Shown piece after piece: positions 44,932 through 53,487 of a stretch of 64,000 bases of DNA (positions within the stretch are counted from its first letter, which is position 1; every line of letters starts with the position of its first letter). The notes under the pieces are model-generated. The model had not been told where the DNA came from. It did no database searches and saw nothing but the letters and a program-made list of their open reading frames with translations. Both the position numbers and the translations under genes were made by a program. The DNA comes from Paraburkholderia acidisoli (GTDB taxonomy: Bacteria > Pseudomonadota > Gammaproteobacteria > Burkholderiales > Burkholderiaceae), in the NCBI RefSeq assembly GCF_009789675.1, contig NZ_CP046916.1, positions 1,054,001-1,118,000 of the forward strand, written 5' to 3'.

Positions 44932-44954
44932 AAAAGCGGGCATTGCCCGCTTTT
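44932..44954. terminator. Bidirectional terminator before convergent hutG
   Basis: AAAAGCGGGC pairs with GCCCGCTTTT around a 3-base loop. On the minus strand it is followed by a run of seven T, so it mainly ends the leftward operon finishing in hutG. Confidence 0.85.
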
Positions 44955-44980
44955 CGTCGACACCCGACGCTCGCGATGAC

Positions 44981-45793
44981 TTAGCGCGGCAACGCGCGCA
45001 CCGCGTCGAACGCCGCCTTCACCATGCGCTCGACCACGGGCTCGACCTTGCTCGCCACTTCAGGCAGATACGCGAACGGCGCGGTCTCGCTCATATACGT
45101 GGACTGGCACATTTCGAGCTGCACCGCGTGCACGCCCTTGTGCGGCTCGCCATAAAAGCGCGTGTTGTAGCCGCCCTTGAAGCGGCCATTGGCGATCCAC
45201 GTGAACGGCTGGTCGCCGAGCGTGGCCGTGACGGCCTCGAGCACGCTGGCGTCGCAACTGAGTCCGCCGTTCGTGCCGAGATTGAGGTCGGGCAGCTTGC
45301 CTTCGAACAGACGCGGCAGCACGCTCGCGATCGAATGCGCTTCCCACAGCAGCACGGTGCCGAACTCGGCCACGAGGCGATCGAGTTCCGCGCGCAACTG
45401 CGCGTGATACGGGCGCCAGTACTGCTCGAGACGCCGCGCGACTTCGGCGGCATCCGCGCCCGTGCCATGACGATACAAAGGCTCGCCGCGAAACGTCTCC
45501 GTCGGGCACAAGCCGGTGGTCGTCTGGCCCGGGTACAGACTCTCGCCCGAAGGCGGCCGGTTCAGGTCGATCACGTAACGCGAGACGCGCGCGCCCAGCA
45601 CCGAGGCGCCCATCTCGCGCGCGAAGGCGTAAAGGCGATCGAGATGCCAGTCGGTATCGGCAACTTCGCTCGCGACGTCGGTGAGTTGGGGGCGCACGTC
45701 GTCGGGAAGCGCGGTGCCCAGATGCGGAATGGAGATGAGCAACGGCACCGTGCCGCGCTGAAAATCGTAGATCGGGGAAGTCATGCGAGTCAT
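44981..45793 (-). CDS. hutG: N-formylglutamate deformylase, HutG type
   Basis: A 270-residue HutG. PLLISIPHLGTALPDDV has the metal His, DTDWHLDRLYAFARE and RYVIDLNRPPSGESLYPGQTTTGLCPTETF are diagnostic of N-formylglutamate deformylase, and GVHAVQLEMCQSTYM closes the site. The product of the reaction is glutamate plus formate. The ATG at 45793 overlaps the upstream stop (ATGA), implying coupling; a second Met three codons later is equally possible. It is the last gene of an eight-gene leftward operon that lacks hutH, hutU and hutI, so its formylglutamate must come from elsewhere. Confidence 0.9.
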   Translation of the reverse strand: MTRMTSPIYDFQRGTVPLLISIPHLGTALPDDVRPQLTDVASEVADTDWHLDRLYAFAREMGASVLGARVSRYVIDLNRPPSGESLYPGQTTTGLCPTETFRGEPLYRHGTGADAAEVARRLEQYWRPYHAQLRAELDRLVAEFGTVLLWEAHSIASVLPRLFEGKLPDLNLGTNGGLSCDASVLEAVTATLGDQPFTWIANGRFKGGYNTRFYGEPHKGVHAVQLEMCQSTYMSETAPFAYLPEVASKVEPVVERMVKAAFDAVRALPR

Positions 45794-47028
45794 GTCGAGG
45801 TGACGTTGAGGGGAGCGGCCTGCGGAGCGCGGGCGGCACGCATCGTGCCCGCCCTGTGCGCGGCGAGCGCGGCCAATGACGCCAATGCCCCGCCATGCGC
45901 GGCGAGCCGGTCGGGCCCGAGCGACGCAATGCTCGTACAGCCGAGCAAACGCATGCAGGTGTCGAATTCCTTGTGCAGCAACGCGAGCACGCCCTGCGCA
46001 CCGGCCTCGCCCGCCGCGGCGAGACCATAGAGCGGCGCGCGGCCGAGCAGCACGCCTTTCGCGCCCAGCGCGACGGCCTTGGCGATGTCGCTGCCGCGCC
46101 GGATCCCGCCATCGACGAGAATTTCCGCGCCGCGCGGCGCCATGGCGGCTGTGTGCGCGAGGATGTCGATGGGGCTCAGCGCGCCGTCCAGTTGGCGGCC
46201 GCCGTGATTCGAGAGCACCACGCCGTCGGCTTCATGTTGAAACGCGCGCGCGGCGTCGGCGGCCGTCTGGATACCCTTGATGAAAATCTTGCCGGGCCAA
46301 TGGCGGCGCAGCCATGCAATGTCGCGCCAGTCGAGCGAGGTATCCATCTGACGCCCGAGCGCGGCCGCCTGGGCTTCGATGCTCGCGCCGAGCCGCGCGC
46401 TGCGCGCAAGATTCACGAGTTGCGGCACGCCGTGCACGCCCACCTTCGCGAGCCAGCGCGGATGCGTGGCGATGTCCCACAGCAGGCGCGGCGTCCAGCG
46501 CAGCGGCAAGGTGAAGCCCGTGCGCGCGTAGTGATCGCGCTGGCCGGTCACCGGGGTATCGACGGTCAGCAGCAGCGTGGAAAAGCGCGCGGCACGCGCT
46601 CGCGCCATGATGTCCTCGGCGATACGGCGATCCTGCTGCACGTAAAGCTGCAGCCAGAGTTCGCCGTCGGTGGCCGCGCGCACGTCTTCGAGCAGGCTCG
46701 TGGAAGCGGTCGAAAGCGCGAACGGCAAACCCACCGCATGCGCCGCGCGCGCGAGCGCTTCCTCCGCGCCGCGACAATAGAGGCCGTTCAAACCGGTTGG
46801 GCCGACCACGGCGGGCCACGCGGCCGGGCCACCCGCGAGCGTGGTGTGCGTGCTCACGTTCGAGACGTCGACCAGCACTTGCGGCGCGAAAGCGATCGAC
46901 TCGTAAGCCGCGCGATTGCGCCGCATCGTGATCGATTCTTCCGCGCCGCCTTCCAGATACGACCATGCGAAGTCGGGCAGATAACGCCGGGCCGCTGCGC
47001 GGTAATCGGCGACGTTGGAGTACACCAT
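45790..47028 (-). CDS. FMN-dependent alpha-hydroxy-acid dehydrogenase (LldD/mandelate type)
   Basis: A 412-residue TIM-barrel flavoenzyme. FAWSYLEGGAEESITMRRN at the start, LLLTVDTPVTGQRD, IFIKGIQTAADA and the catalytic SNHGGRQLDGALSPIDIL are all present, as in L-lactate and mandelate dehydrogenases. It oxidises an L-2-hydroxy acid to a 2-oxo acid. It lies 7 bp from the GlcD-like gene upstream and overlaps hutG, so together they could oxidise both enantiomers of a 2-hydroxy acid made in this pathway. Confidence 0.9.
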   Translation of the reverse strand: MVYSNVADYRAAARRYLPDFAWSYLEGGAEESITMRRNRAAYESIAFAPQVLVDVSNVSTHTTLAGGPAAWPAVVGPTGLNGLYCRGAEEALARAAHAVGLPFALSTASTSLLEDVRAATDGELWLQLYVQQDRRIAEDIMARARAARFSTLLLTVDTPVTGQRDHYARTGFTLPLRWTPRLLWDIATHPRWLAKVGVHGVPQLVNLARSARLGASIEAQAAALGRQMDTSLDWRDIAWLRRHWPGKIFIKGIQTAADAARAFQHEADGVVLSNHGGRQLDGALSPIDILAHTAAMAPRGAEILVDGGIRRGSDIAKAVALGAKGVLLGRAPLYGLAAAGEAGAQGVLALLHKEFDTCMRLLGCTSIASLGPDRLAAHGGALASLAALAAHRAGTMRAARAPQAAPLNVTST

Positions 47029-47035
47029 CGCGCGC

Positions 47036-48496
47036 CTAAGCGGCAGCCGACGCCGACGAAGCGGGCACCACGCGGCCCGGATTCATCGTGTCGTTCGGAT
47101 CGAGCAACTGCTTCATCTGCCGCATCAAGGCAATTTCGTTCGCGTCCTTGTACAGCGACATTTCGGGCACATGCAACGCGCCAATGCCGTGTTCCGCGCT
47201 GAACGTGCCGCCCATGCTCGCGGCGATGTCGTAAAGCCGGTGGCTCAGCGCGAGTTGCGTGCCGACCTTGTCCGCCACGCTCGCCCAGTATTCATGGGAG
47301 AACATGGCGATGTAATGCAGATTGCCGTCGCCCATATGGCCGACCACGACCTGCGTGGCTTGCGGATAATGCGCCGCGAGCGTCTGTTCCGCGGCGGCCA
47401 TGAAGTCGGGAATGCGATACGTGGGCACGGCGATATCGTGCGTCAAGCCCATGCCTTCGCGGCCGTTCGCCTCGGTCACGTGATGGCGGATATGCCAGAG
47501 GTCGGCGCGCTGCTGGGCGCTCGCGGCCACGATCGCGTCGACGATCACGCCCGCTTCGAACGAGGGCGCGAGCGCGTCGGTGAGGCGCGCGGCAATGGCT
47601 TCGTCGTTACCGGAGGACGCCGCGAGTTCGACCAGCACCATCCACGCCGGTGTTTCGCCGAACGGGTTGCGTGCCTTCGCGGCATGGCGCAGCGAGATTT
47701 CGAATTCGCTGCGCGAGATGAGTTCGAGCCCGACCAGTTCGCCCGGAAACGCCGCCTGAAGCTTGAGCCCTTCCTGCACGGCGTCGTTCACGGTGGCCAC
47801 GCCGAGCATGGCCGTGGCGGTGGCGCGCGGGCGCGGATAGAGTTTGAGCGCGGCTTGCGTGACCACGCCGAGCGTGCCTTCCGCGCCCACGAACAGGTTC
47901 TTGAGATCGTAGCCGCTGTTGTTCTTGCGCAGCGTGCGGATGCCGTTCCAGATGCGGCCATCGGCGAGCACGACTTCGAGGCCGAGCACGAGATCGCGCG
48001 TGTTGCCGAAGCGCAGCACGTTGGTGCCGCCGGCATTCGTGGCGATATTGCCGCCGATCTGGCACGAGCCTTCGGCGCCGAGCGTGAGCGGGAAAATGCG
48101 GTCCGCGTCGAGTGCGGCCTGTTGCAGGTCGGCGAGGATGCAGCCCGCTTCGACCGTCATCGAGTTGTTGTCGGCGTTGATCTCGACAATGCGGTTCATC
48201 TTCGCGAGATTCAGCAGAATGCTGTTACCCGAGGCGTCCGGCACCGAACCGCCGCACACGCTCGTGTTGCCGCCTTGCGGAAACACCTTCACGCCGCGCG
48301 CGTCGCACCAAGCGAGCACTTTCGAGACCTGCGCGGTGTCGCGCGGGAACACCACGCACGCGGCGCGGCCCGAATGGCGCTTGCGCCAGTCGATCAGATG
48401 CGGCGCCATGTCGGCATCGCTTTCCAGCACGTTGGCGACGCCCGCGAGTTCGCGCATCGCATCGATAATCGTCGTTTGATTCATCGCTTGATTCAT
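47036..48496 (-). CDS. FAD-linked D-2-hydroxyacid dehydrogenase (GlcD-like)
   Basis: A 486-residue VAO/PCMH-fold flavoprotein. PQGGNTSVCGGSVPDASG and EGSCQIGGNIATNAGGTNVLRFG form the FAD pocket; the C-terminus has VVGHMGDGNLHYIAMFSHEYW and GGTFSAEHGIGALHVPEMSLYKD, typical of GlcD/D-2-hydroxyglutarate/D-lactate dehydrogenases. It is 7 bp after the ABC ATPase gene. If the pathway yields 2-hydroxyglutarate or a related acid, this enzyme and its LldD neighbour would return it to a 2-oxo acid. Start among two close Met codons is uncertain. Confidence 0.9.
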   Translation of the reverse strand: MNQAMNQTTIIDAMRELAGVANVLESDADMAPHLIDWRKRHSGRAACVVFPRDTAQVSKVLAWCDARGVKVFPQGGNTSVCGGSVPDASGNSILLNLAKMNRIVEINADNNSMTVEAGCILADLQQAALDADRIFPLTLGAEGSCQIGGNIATNAGGTNVLRFGNTRDLVLGLEVVLADGRIWNGIRTLRKNNSGYDLKNLFVGAEGTLGVVTQAALKLYPRPRATATAMLGVATVNDAVQEGLKLQAAFPGELVGLELISRSEFEISLRHAAKARNPFGETPAWMVLVELAASSGNDEAIAARLTDALAPSFEAGVIVDAIVAASAQQRADLWHIRHHVTEANGREGMGLTHDIAVPTYRIPDFMAAAEQTLAAHYPQATQVVVGHMGDGNLHYIAMFSHEYWASVADKVGTQLALSHRLYDIAASMGGTFSAEHGIGALHVPEMSLYKDANEIALMRQMKQLLDPNDTMNPGRVVPASSASAAA

Positions 48497-48503
48497 AAGT
48501 CGA

Positions 48504-49667
48504 TCACTTCCTCAACACCACGGCGTCGCGCGCGGCCCAGCGCACGGCCAGTTGCTGCCCCACGTTCGCGCGCTCCGCGGCACGCGCCGAAATGCCCTTC
48601 ACGAGCAGCGTGGCGCCGTCGGCGAGCGTCAATTCGAAGCGCGTCATGCCGCCCACGAACGAGACCTGCGCGATCGTGCCGGTGCAGGTGTTGTCGTCTT
48701 CCGCACGCATCTGCTCGACGATGTCGATTTTCTCGGGGCGCACCAGCACCTTCACCTTCGCGCCGATCGCGTGCCCTTGCGTGCTGCGCACCTTGAGCAC
48801 GCGATTCGCGGAAACGCGCACCACGCCTTCGTCCTGCACCACGCCCTCGATCAGGTTCGATTCGCCCACGAAGTCCGCGACGAACTCGTTGACGGGCTCG
48901 AAGTACAGTTCGTCCGGCGTGCCCAGTTGCGCGATGCGGCCGCCGTTCATCAGGCACACGCGGTCGGAGAGATTGAGCGCCTCCTCCTGATCGTGCGTGA
49001 CGTACACGAGCGTGGTGCCGAGATCGCGATGCAGACGCTTGATCTCGCCCTGCAACTGGTCGCGCAACTTCTTGTCGAGCGCGCCGAGCGGTTCGTCCAT
49101 CAGGATCACCGAAGGCGAATACACGATGCAGCGCGCGATCCCCACGCGTTGCTGCTGGCCGCCCGACATCTCGCGCGGCTTGCGATGCTCGTAGCCGGTG
49201 AGACCGACGCGCTCCAGCGCATTGCGCACGCGTTGCTGAATCTCCGACTTCGCCACGCCGCGAATGCGCAGCGGAAACGCCACGTTGTCGAATACGTTCA
49301 GATGCGGCAGCAGCGCGTAGTTCTGGAACACCATGCCGAGACCGCGTTCGCGCGGCGGCACGGTGGACACGTCCTTGCCGTCGAGCACGATGATGCCTTC
49401 GGTGGGCGCCACGGCACCCGCGATGATGTTGAGGATCGTGCTCTTGCCCGAACCGCTCGGCCCGAGCAAGCTCAGGAATTCGCCTTTGCGGATCGAAAAG
49501 TCGGTGGCGTGCAGCGCGACCGCGCTGCCGTACTGCTTGCTCACGCCGCGAAAGACGATCATGTCTTCCGTGTTGCGCTGCGTCGCCGCGACGCTCGCGG
49601 CATCCTTGCCCGTGGGAGCGGCTGCGGCCTGCGGACGGCCGTCGTTATCCAGTAGAACGTGTGACAT
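48504..49667 (-). CDS. potA: PotA-like ABC transporter ATP-binding protein
   Basis: A 387-residue ATPase. Walker A GPSGSGKST, Q-loop VFQNYALLPH, signature MSGGQQQR, Walker B VILMDEP and switch THD are complete, followed by a TOBE domain (VRPEKIDIVEQ). About 40 extra polar residues precede the core. GGAG lies 8 bases before the ATG at 49667. It follows the two permease genes closely and energises import of the ligand caught by the PotD-like proteins. Confidence 0.93.
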   Translation of the reverse strand: MSHVLLDNDGRPQAAAAPTGKDAASVAATQRNTEDMIVFRGVSKQYGSAVALHATDFSIRKGEFLSLLGPSGSGKSTILNIIAGAVAPTEGIIVLDGKDVSTVPPRERGLGMVFQNYALLPHLNVFDNVAFPLRIRGVAKSEIQQRVRNALERVGLTGYEHRKPREMSGGQQQRVGIARCIVYSPSVILMDEPLGALDKKLRDQLQGEIKRLHRDLGTTLVYVTHDQEEALNLSDRVCLMNGGRIAQLGTPDELYFEPVNEFVADFVGESNLIEGVVQDEGVVRVSANRVLKVRSTQGHAIGAKVKVLVRPEKIDIVEQMRAEDDNTCTGTIAQVSFVGGMTRFELTLADGATLLVKGISARAAERANVGQQLAVRWAARDAVVLRK

Positions 49668-49681
49668 GTTTTTCTCCAACC

Positions 49682-50533
49682 TCAATGCGACGACTCGGGC
49701 GCAGCCGGCTGAAGCCAAACCGACACGCAACAGAAAATCAGCGAAAGCAACGTGAGCAGCGCGGAAACCGCCGCGATCACGGGTGAAATATCCCACTGGA
49801 TGCTGCTGTACATCCGCACCGGCAGCGTGGTCGTGGCCGGGCTCGTGAGAAACCATGCGATCACGACCTCGTCGAACGACACCAGGAACGCGAACAGCGC
49901 GCCCGCGAGAATCGACGGACGAAGCTGCGGCAGCACCACCTTGAAGAACACCGTGCTGCGTTTCGCGCCCATGATGGTGGTGGCGAACTCGAGCGCGGGA
50001 TCGAGTTTCTTCACGCCGGCCATCACCGTCATCATCATGAAGGGCGTGACGTAGGCCACGTGGCTCATGACGAGACCGAGCGTCGAGCCGACCAGATGCA
50101 AGCGCGACAGATACAGATACAGACCGAGCGACATTACGATCACGGGCACGAGGATCGGGCTCATGAGCAACAGCAGCACAAAGCGCTTGCCGGGAAACTC
50201 GTGACGCACGAGACCGTAGGCGGCCGGCACGCCCAGCAGCACGGAAACCAGCATGGTTAGACTCGCCACCTTCAGGCTTTGCAGGATCGGGCCGACCCAA
50301 CTGTCCGAGGTGAACAGATGCACGTAGAGCGAGGTGGACCACACGCGCGGCGGGAACGTCAGCTCGCCGTCGCCGCCGAACGAGATCGGAATGACGATGA
50401 GTGTGGGCACCAGAATGAACACGTACACCAGAATGGCGATCACATTGCGCAGGCGCGCATAGCGGCGCGCGAGACCGTCGACCACCACACCGCGCCGGAC
50501 CGCCGGCAGACTTGCTTGCATCGACGTGCTCAT
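49682..50533 (-). CDS. potC: PotC-like ABC transporter permease
   Basis: A 283-residue permease with six membrane segments (YVFILVPTLIVIPISF first). The EAA-type loop that contacts the ATPase is seen as EFATTIMGAKRSTVFFKVVLPQLRPSI. Its start overlaps the upstream permease stop by 4 bp, showing tight coupling. With PotB- and PotA-like partners it forms a type I importer of polyamine/opine type; the specific ligand is unknown. Confidence 0.92.
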   Translation of the reverse strand: MSTSMQASLPAVRRGVVVDGLARRYARLRNVIAILVYVFILVPTLIVIPISFGGDGELTFPPRVWSTSLYVHLFTSDSWVGPILQSLKVASLTMLVSVLLGVPAAYGLVRHEFPGKRFVLLLLMSPILVPVIVMSLGLYLYLSRLHLVGSTLGLVMSHVAYVTPFMMMTVMAGVKKLDPALEFATTIMGAKRSTVFFKVVLPQLRPSILAGALFAFLVSFDEVVIAWFLTSPATTTLPVRMYSSIQWDISPVIAAVSALLTLLSLIFCCVSVWLQPAAPESSH

Positions 50534-51363
50534 GCCATCACCTTTTTCGAATCGCGCTTCTGGAAACGCTCCGCGCCGAGCGCCGCGAGCGTGACGATGC
50601 CGAGCAGGATCACGCCGATGGCGGACGCCATGTTCCAGTCCATCGTTTCGCGCGTATAAAAGTCCACGAGATTGGACATCATCGCGTCCTTGCGGCCACC
50701 CAGCAGGGCCGGAATCACGAAGAAGCCCATCGACATGACCGTGGTGCTCAACGCGGCCGCGGCCACGCCCGGCATCGACAAAGGCAGCGTGATACGGAAG
50801 AAAATGCGCGGCGGCTTCGCGCCCATGATTTCGGAAGCGCGGTACAAGGACTGGTCGATGGCGAGCAAGCTGGCGAGCACGGGAAACACGATGAACGGAA
50901 TCAGATAGTTCGTCATGCCGACCATTACGCCGAAGCGGTTGAACAGCATCGGCAATTGCACCTGGGTGGCGAACAGCACCGAGAGCATTTTGTTGACGAG
51001 GCCGTCACGGCCGAGCAGGACCGTGAACGCGTAGCTCTTCACGAGAATGCTGGTCCAGAACGGCACCAGCACGAGCACCATGTAGAGCGCGCGTTTTTTG
51101 GGCGTCTGTTTCGCGAGATGCATGGCAATGGGATAACCGAGCAGCAGGCTGCACAGCGACGCGCAAATGCTGATCTGGAACGTCGACCACAAGGTGCGCA
51201 GAAAAAGCTCACTGCCGAACAGGCGCCGATAAGCCGAAAGCGACAGGCCGTCATTCACCCAGACACTCGTGTAGACCACGTACATCAGCGGTACGAACAC
51301 CACGAGAAATAAAAATACCGTTGCCGGGCCGACGTACAGCAACCCATCTTTTCTGCCTTTCAT
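50530..51363 (-). CDS. potB: PotB-like ABC transporter permease
   Basis: A 277-residue permease. MKGRKDGLLYVGPATVFLFLVVFVPLMYVVY starts the first of six membrane segments, and the coupling loop reads RASEIMGAKPPRIFFRITLPLSMPGV. I start at ATG 51363 because GGGAGGAG lies just upstream; a GTG four codons earlier falls on that ribosome site. Cotranscribed with the binding protein 78 bp upstream and potC downstream. Confidence 0.9.
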   Translation of the reverse strand: MKGRKDGLLYVGPATVFLFLVVFVPLMYVVYTSVWVNDGLSLSAYRRLFGSELFLRTLWSTFQISICASLCSLLLGYPIAMHLAKQTPKKRALYMVLVLVPFWTSILVKSYAFTVLLGRDGLVNKMLSVLFATQVQLPMLFNRFGVMVGMTNYLIPFIVFPVLASLLAIDQSLYRASEIMGAKPPRIFFRITLPLSMPGVAAAALSTTVMSMGFFVIPALLGGRKDAMMSNLVDFYTRETMDWNMASAIGVILLGIVTLAALGAERFQKRDSKKVMA

Positions 51364-51441
51364 CACTCCTCCCACTGCTGAATTGCCCCACTGCCCACCG
51401 CGCGGCCGCCGCTTGCGCGACGGCCGGTTGTTCCCGCTTCG

Positions 51442-52512
51442 TTACGACAGCACCCACTCCTTGAAGCGCAGCGTGAGTTCGTCGTAATGCTCGGCCCACC
51501 AGATGTCGTTGCTGATGAGGTTCATCTTGTTGCCCGGGTCCGAGAGCCACTTGCGCACATCGGGCTTGACGAGCGGCAGCGCCTTCTTGCTGGCCGGCGT
51601 GTTGCCGAGGTAGTCCATGAGCGCGGCCTGGCGGTCGGGGCGCATCGCGAACTGCACGAACTTCATCGCGTTGGCCTTGTTCGGCGCGTTCTTCAGGACC
51701 ACGAGATATTCGAGGCCGGTGAGCGTCTGCTTGAACGAGAAGTCGATCGGCTTGCCCGAATCCTGCGCGGCCTTCACGCGCGTGGAGTACGTATAGCTGT
51801 AATCGACCTGGCCGGTTTCCACGAGCGAGACCGTCTGCGGCGTCTGGTCGACCCATTTGCCGATAAACGGCTTGATGCGGTTCAGCGAGCGGAACGCGCG
51901 TTCCACGTCGAGCGGATAAATCTTTTCCGGCGGCACGCCGTCGGCGAGCAAGGCGATCTCGAGCGTTTCACTCGCGCGGTTGCGCAGCGTGCGCTGGCCG
52001 GGAAACTTCTTCACGTCGAAGTAATCGGCGAACGTTTCCGGGTGCTTGCCCGCCGGATACTTGCTGTTGTCCCAGCAAATGCCGCCCGTGAAGCCGTAGA
52101 ACGGCACGGCGAATTTCGTCATCGGCGCGATCAGGTCGTGCTGATCGAACAGCGCCGGGTCGAGCGGCTCCCAGTAACCGTTCTTCGCGCCCGTCATTGC
52201 CATCGGGCCCACGGCGTCGAACACGTCCCATTGCACGTTGTTCGTCATCACCTGCGCCTTGACGCGCGCGAGGTCGGGCGTGTCGACGAGCGTCACGTGC
52301 ACGCCGAATTCCTTTTCGAACGGCTTCGCGAGCGCTTCCTCCACGCCCTGATGATAATTGCCGCCCCAGCTCACCACCGTGAGATTGCTCGCGGCCGCCG
52401 CCTTGCGCGACGTGACGATCATCGGTGCGGCAACGGCCCCCGTGAGTAGCGTGGCGCCCGCCGCCTGAAGAAAGCGGCGACGCGGAAGAATGATGTTGTT
52501 ATCGGATGACAT
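51442..52512 (-). CDS. Tat-exported PotD-like substrate-binding protein
   Basis: A 356-residue periplasmic binding protein with twin-arginine leader PRRRFLQAAGATLLTGAVAAP and mature LTVVSWGGNYHQGVEEALA. DTPDLARVKAQVMTNNVQWDVFD and QTPQTVSLVETGQVDYSYTY match the orphan paralogue at 39.7-40.8 kb. As the gene directly before potBCA it is the main ligand receptor of this importer. Related proteins bind polyamines, opines or amino-acid derivatives. Confidence 0.92.
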   Translation of the reverse strand: MSSDNNIILPRRRFLQAAGATLLTGAVAAPMIVTSRKAAAASNLTVVSWGGNYHQGVEEALAKPFEKEFGVHVTLVDTPDLARVKAQVMTNNVQWDVFDAVGPMAMTGAKNGYWEPLDPALFDQHDLIAPMTKFAVPFYGFTGGICWDNSKYPAGKHPETFADYFDVKKFPGQRTLRNRASETLEIALLADGVPPEKIYPLDVERAFRSLNRIKPFIGKWVDQTPQTVSLVETGQVDYSYTYSTRVKAAQDSGKPIDFSFKQTLTGLEYLVVLKNAPNKANAMKFVQFAMRPDRQAALMDYLGNTPASKKALPLVKPDVRKWLSDPGNKMNLISNDIWWAEHYDELTLRFKEWVLS

Positions 52513-52563
52513 GGGCTTCTCTCTTTTCGTATCGATGCGTGCAGAAGGTCTTCTCGGCGCGTT

Positions 52564-53487
52564 TCAAACGGCTGCCGCGGTGGTGGAATACGCGGCCTCG
52601 CGTGCGACGAGCGGCGCCATCACGTCGGCGAGACGCTGGCGCAGCGCGGCCGATGCGGGCTTGAGCGGCGGCAGCACGTCGCCGAACGGCAAGCCTTGCA
52701 ACGTGAGCGCGGCCTTGATGGGCGCGGGATTCGGTTCGGCGAAGATGGCGTCGATCAGCGGGCGCAGCGTGGCGTGCAGCGCGACCGCCTGGTCGAGCTG
52801 ACCACCGGACGCGAGCGAGAGCACGCGCGCCCATTGCTTCGGCACAAGATTCGAGCTGGAGATGATGCCGCCCACGGCGCCCATGGCCACGTGCAGCGGG
52901 AGCACGTCTTCCTCGCCGCTCAGGATCGCGATCTTCGAGGCGCAGAGTTCGGCCGCGCGCATCTGCGTGGCGAGATCCGGGTTGCACGCCTTGATGCCGA
53001 CGACGCGCGTGAGCGCGGCGAGCTTCGCGACGGTTTCGTAGTGCAGCGAGACGCCCGTGCGATACGGGATTTCGTAGAGGATGATGTCCGCGTCGACTTC
53101 GTCGGCGAAGCGACGGTAGTAATCGACGATCCCTTCCTGGGTGGGCCGGAAATAGTACGGCGTAACGACCATGAGCGCCTTCGCGCCGGCCTTGACGAAG
53201 GCCTGGGCGTTGTCGATGGCGTCGCCCAGACCCGGCGAGAGGATGCCCGGCACGACAGGCAGCGCGCCCGCCGCCGCTTCGAGCGAGGTCTCCACCACGC
53301 GCATACGCTCGGCGAACGTCAACGCCGTGTATTCGCCGGTGCCGCCGAGCGGCACCACGCCGTCCGCGCCAGCCTCGACGAGTTTCCCGATCTGCGCCGC
53401 GAGCGGTGCGGCGACGAAGCGGCCGTCCGCGTCGAGAGGAGTGGGAACCGCCGTCAAAATGCCTGCATAGGGGTGCAACTTGCTCAT
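52564..53487 (-). CDS. DapA/NanA-family lyase
   Basis: A 307-residue class I aldolase-superfamily protein. GILTAVPTPLDADGRF, GGTGEYTALTFAER, TPYYFRPTQEGIVDYYR (active Tyr) and VVGIKACN (Schiff-base Lys) are in place, and AEPNPAPIKAAL near the end matches the family. Members include dihydrodipicolinate synthase, N-acetylneuraminate lyase and hydroxyproline-pathway deaminases. As first gene of the PotABC-GlcD-LldD-HutG operon it is a catabolic lyase or deaminase rather than a lysine-biosynthesis enzyme. Start at 53487 gives MSKLHPYAGIL; upstream codons in frame lack support. Confidence 0.88.
   Translation of the reverse strand: MSKLHPYAGILTAVPTPLDADGRFVAAPLAAQIGKLVEAGADGVVPLGGTGEYTALTFAERMRVVETSLEAAAGALPVVPGILSPGLGDAIDNAQAFVKAGAKALMVVTPYYFRPTQEGIVDYYRRFADEVDADIILYEIPYRTGVSLHYETVAKLAALTRVVGIKACNPDLATQMRAAELCASKIAILSGEEDVLPLHVAMGAVGGIISSSNLVPKQWARVLSLASGGQLDQAVALHATLRPLIDAIFAEPNPAPIKAALTLQGLPFGDVLPPLKPASAALRQRLADVMAPLVAREAAYSTTAAAV

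Noticed and set aside
31190..45793. Histidine-utilisation (hut) operon.
   Set aside because: Only HutG- and HutD-type genes are present; hutH, hutU, hutI and hutF are absent from the window.
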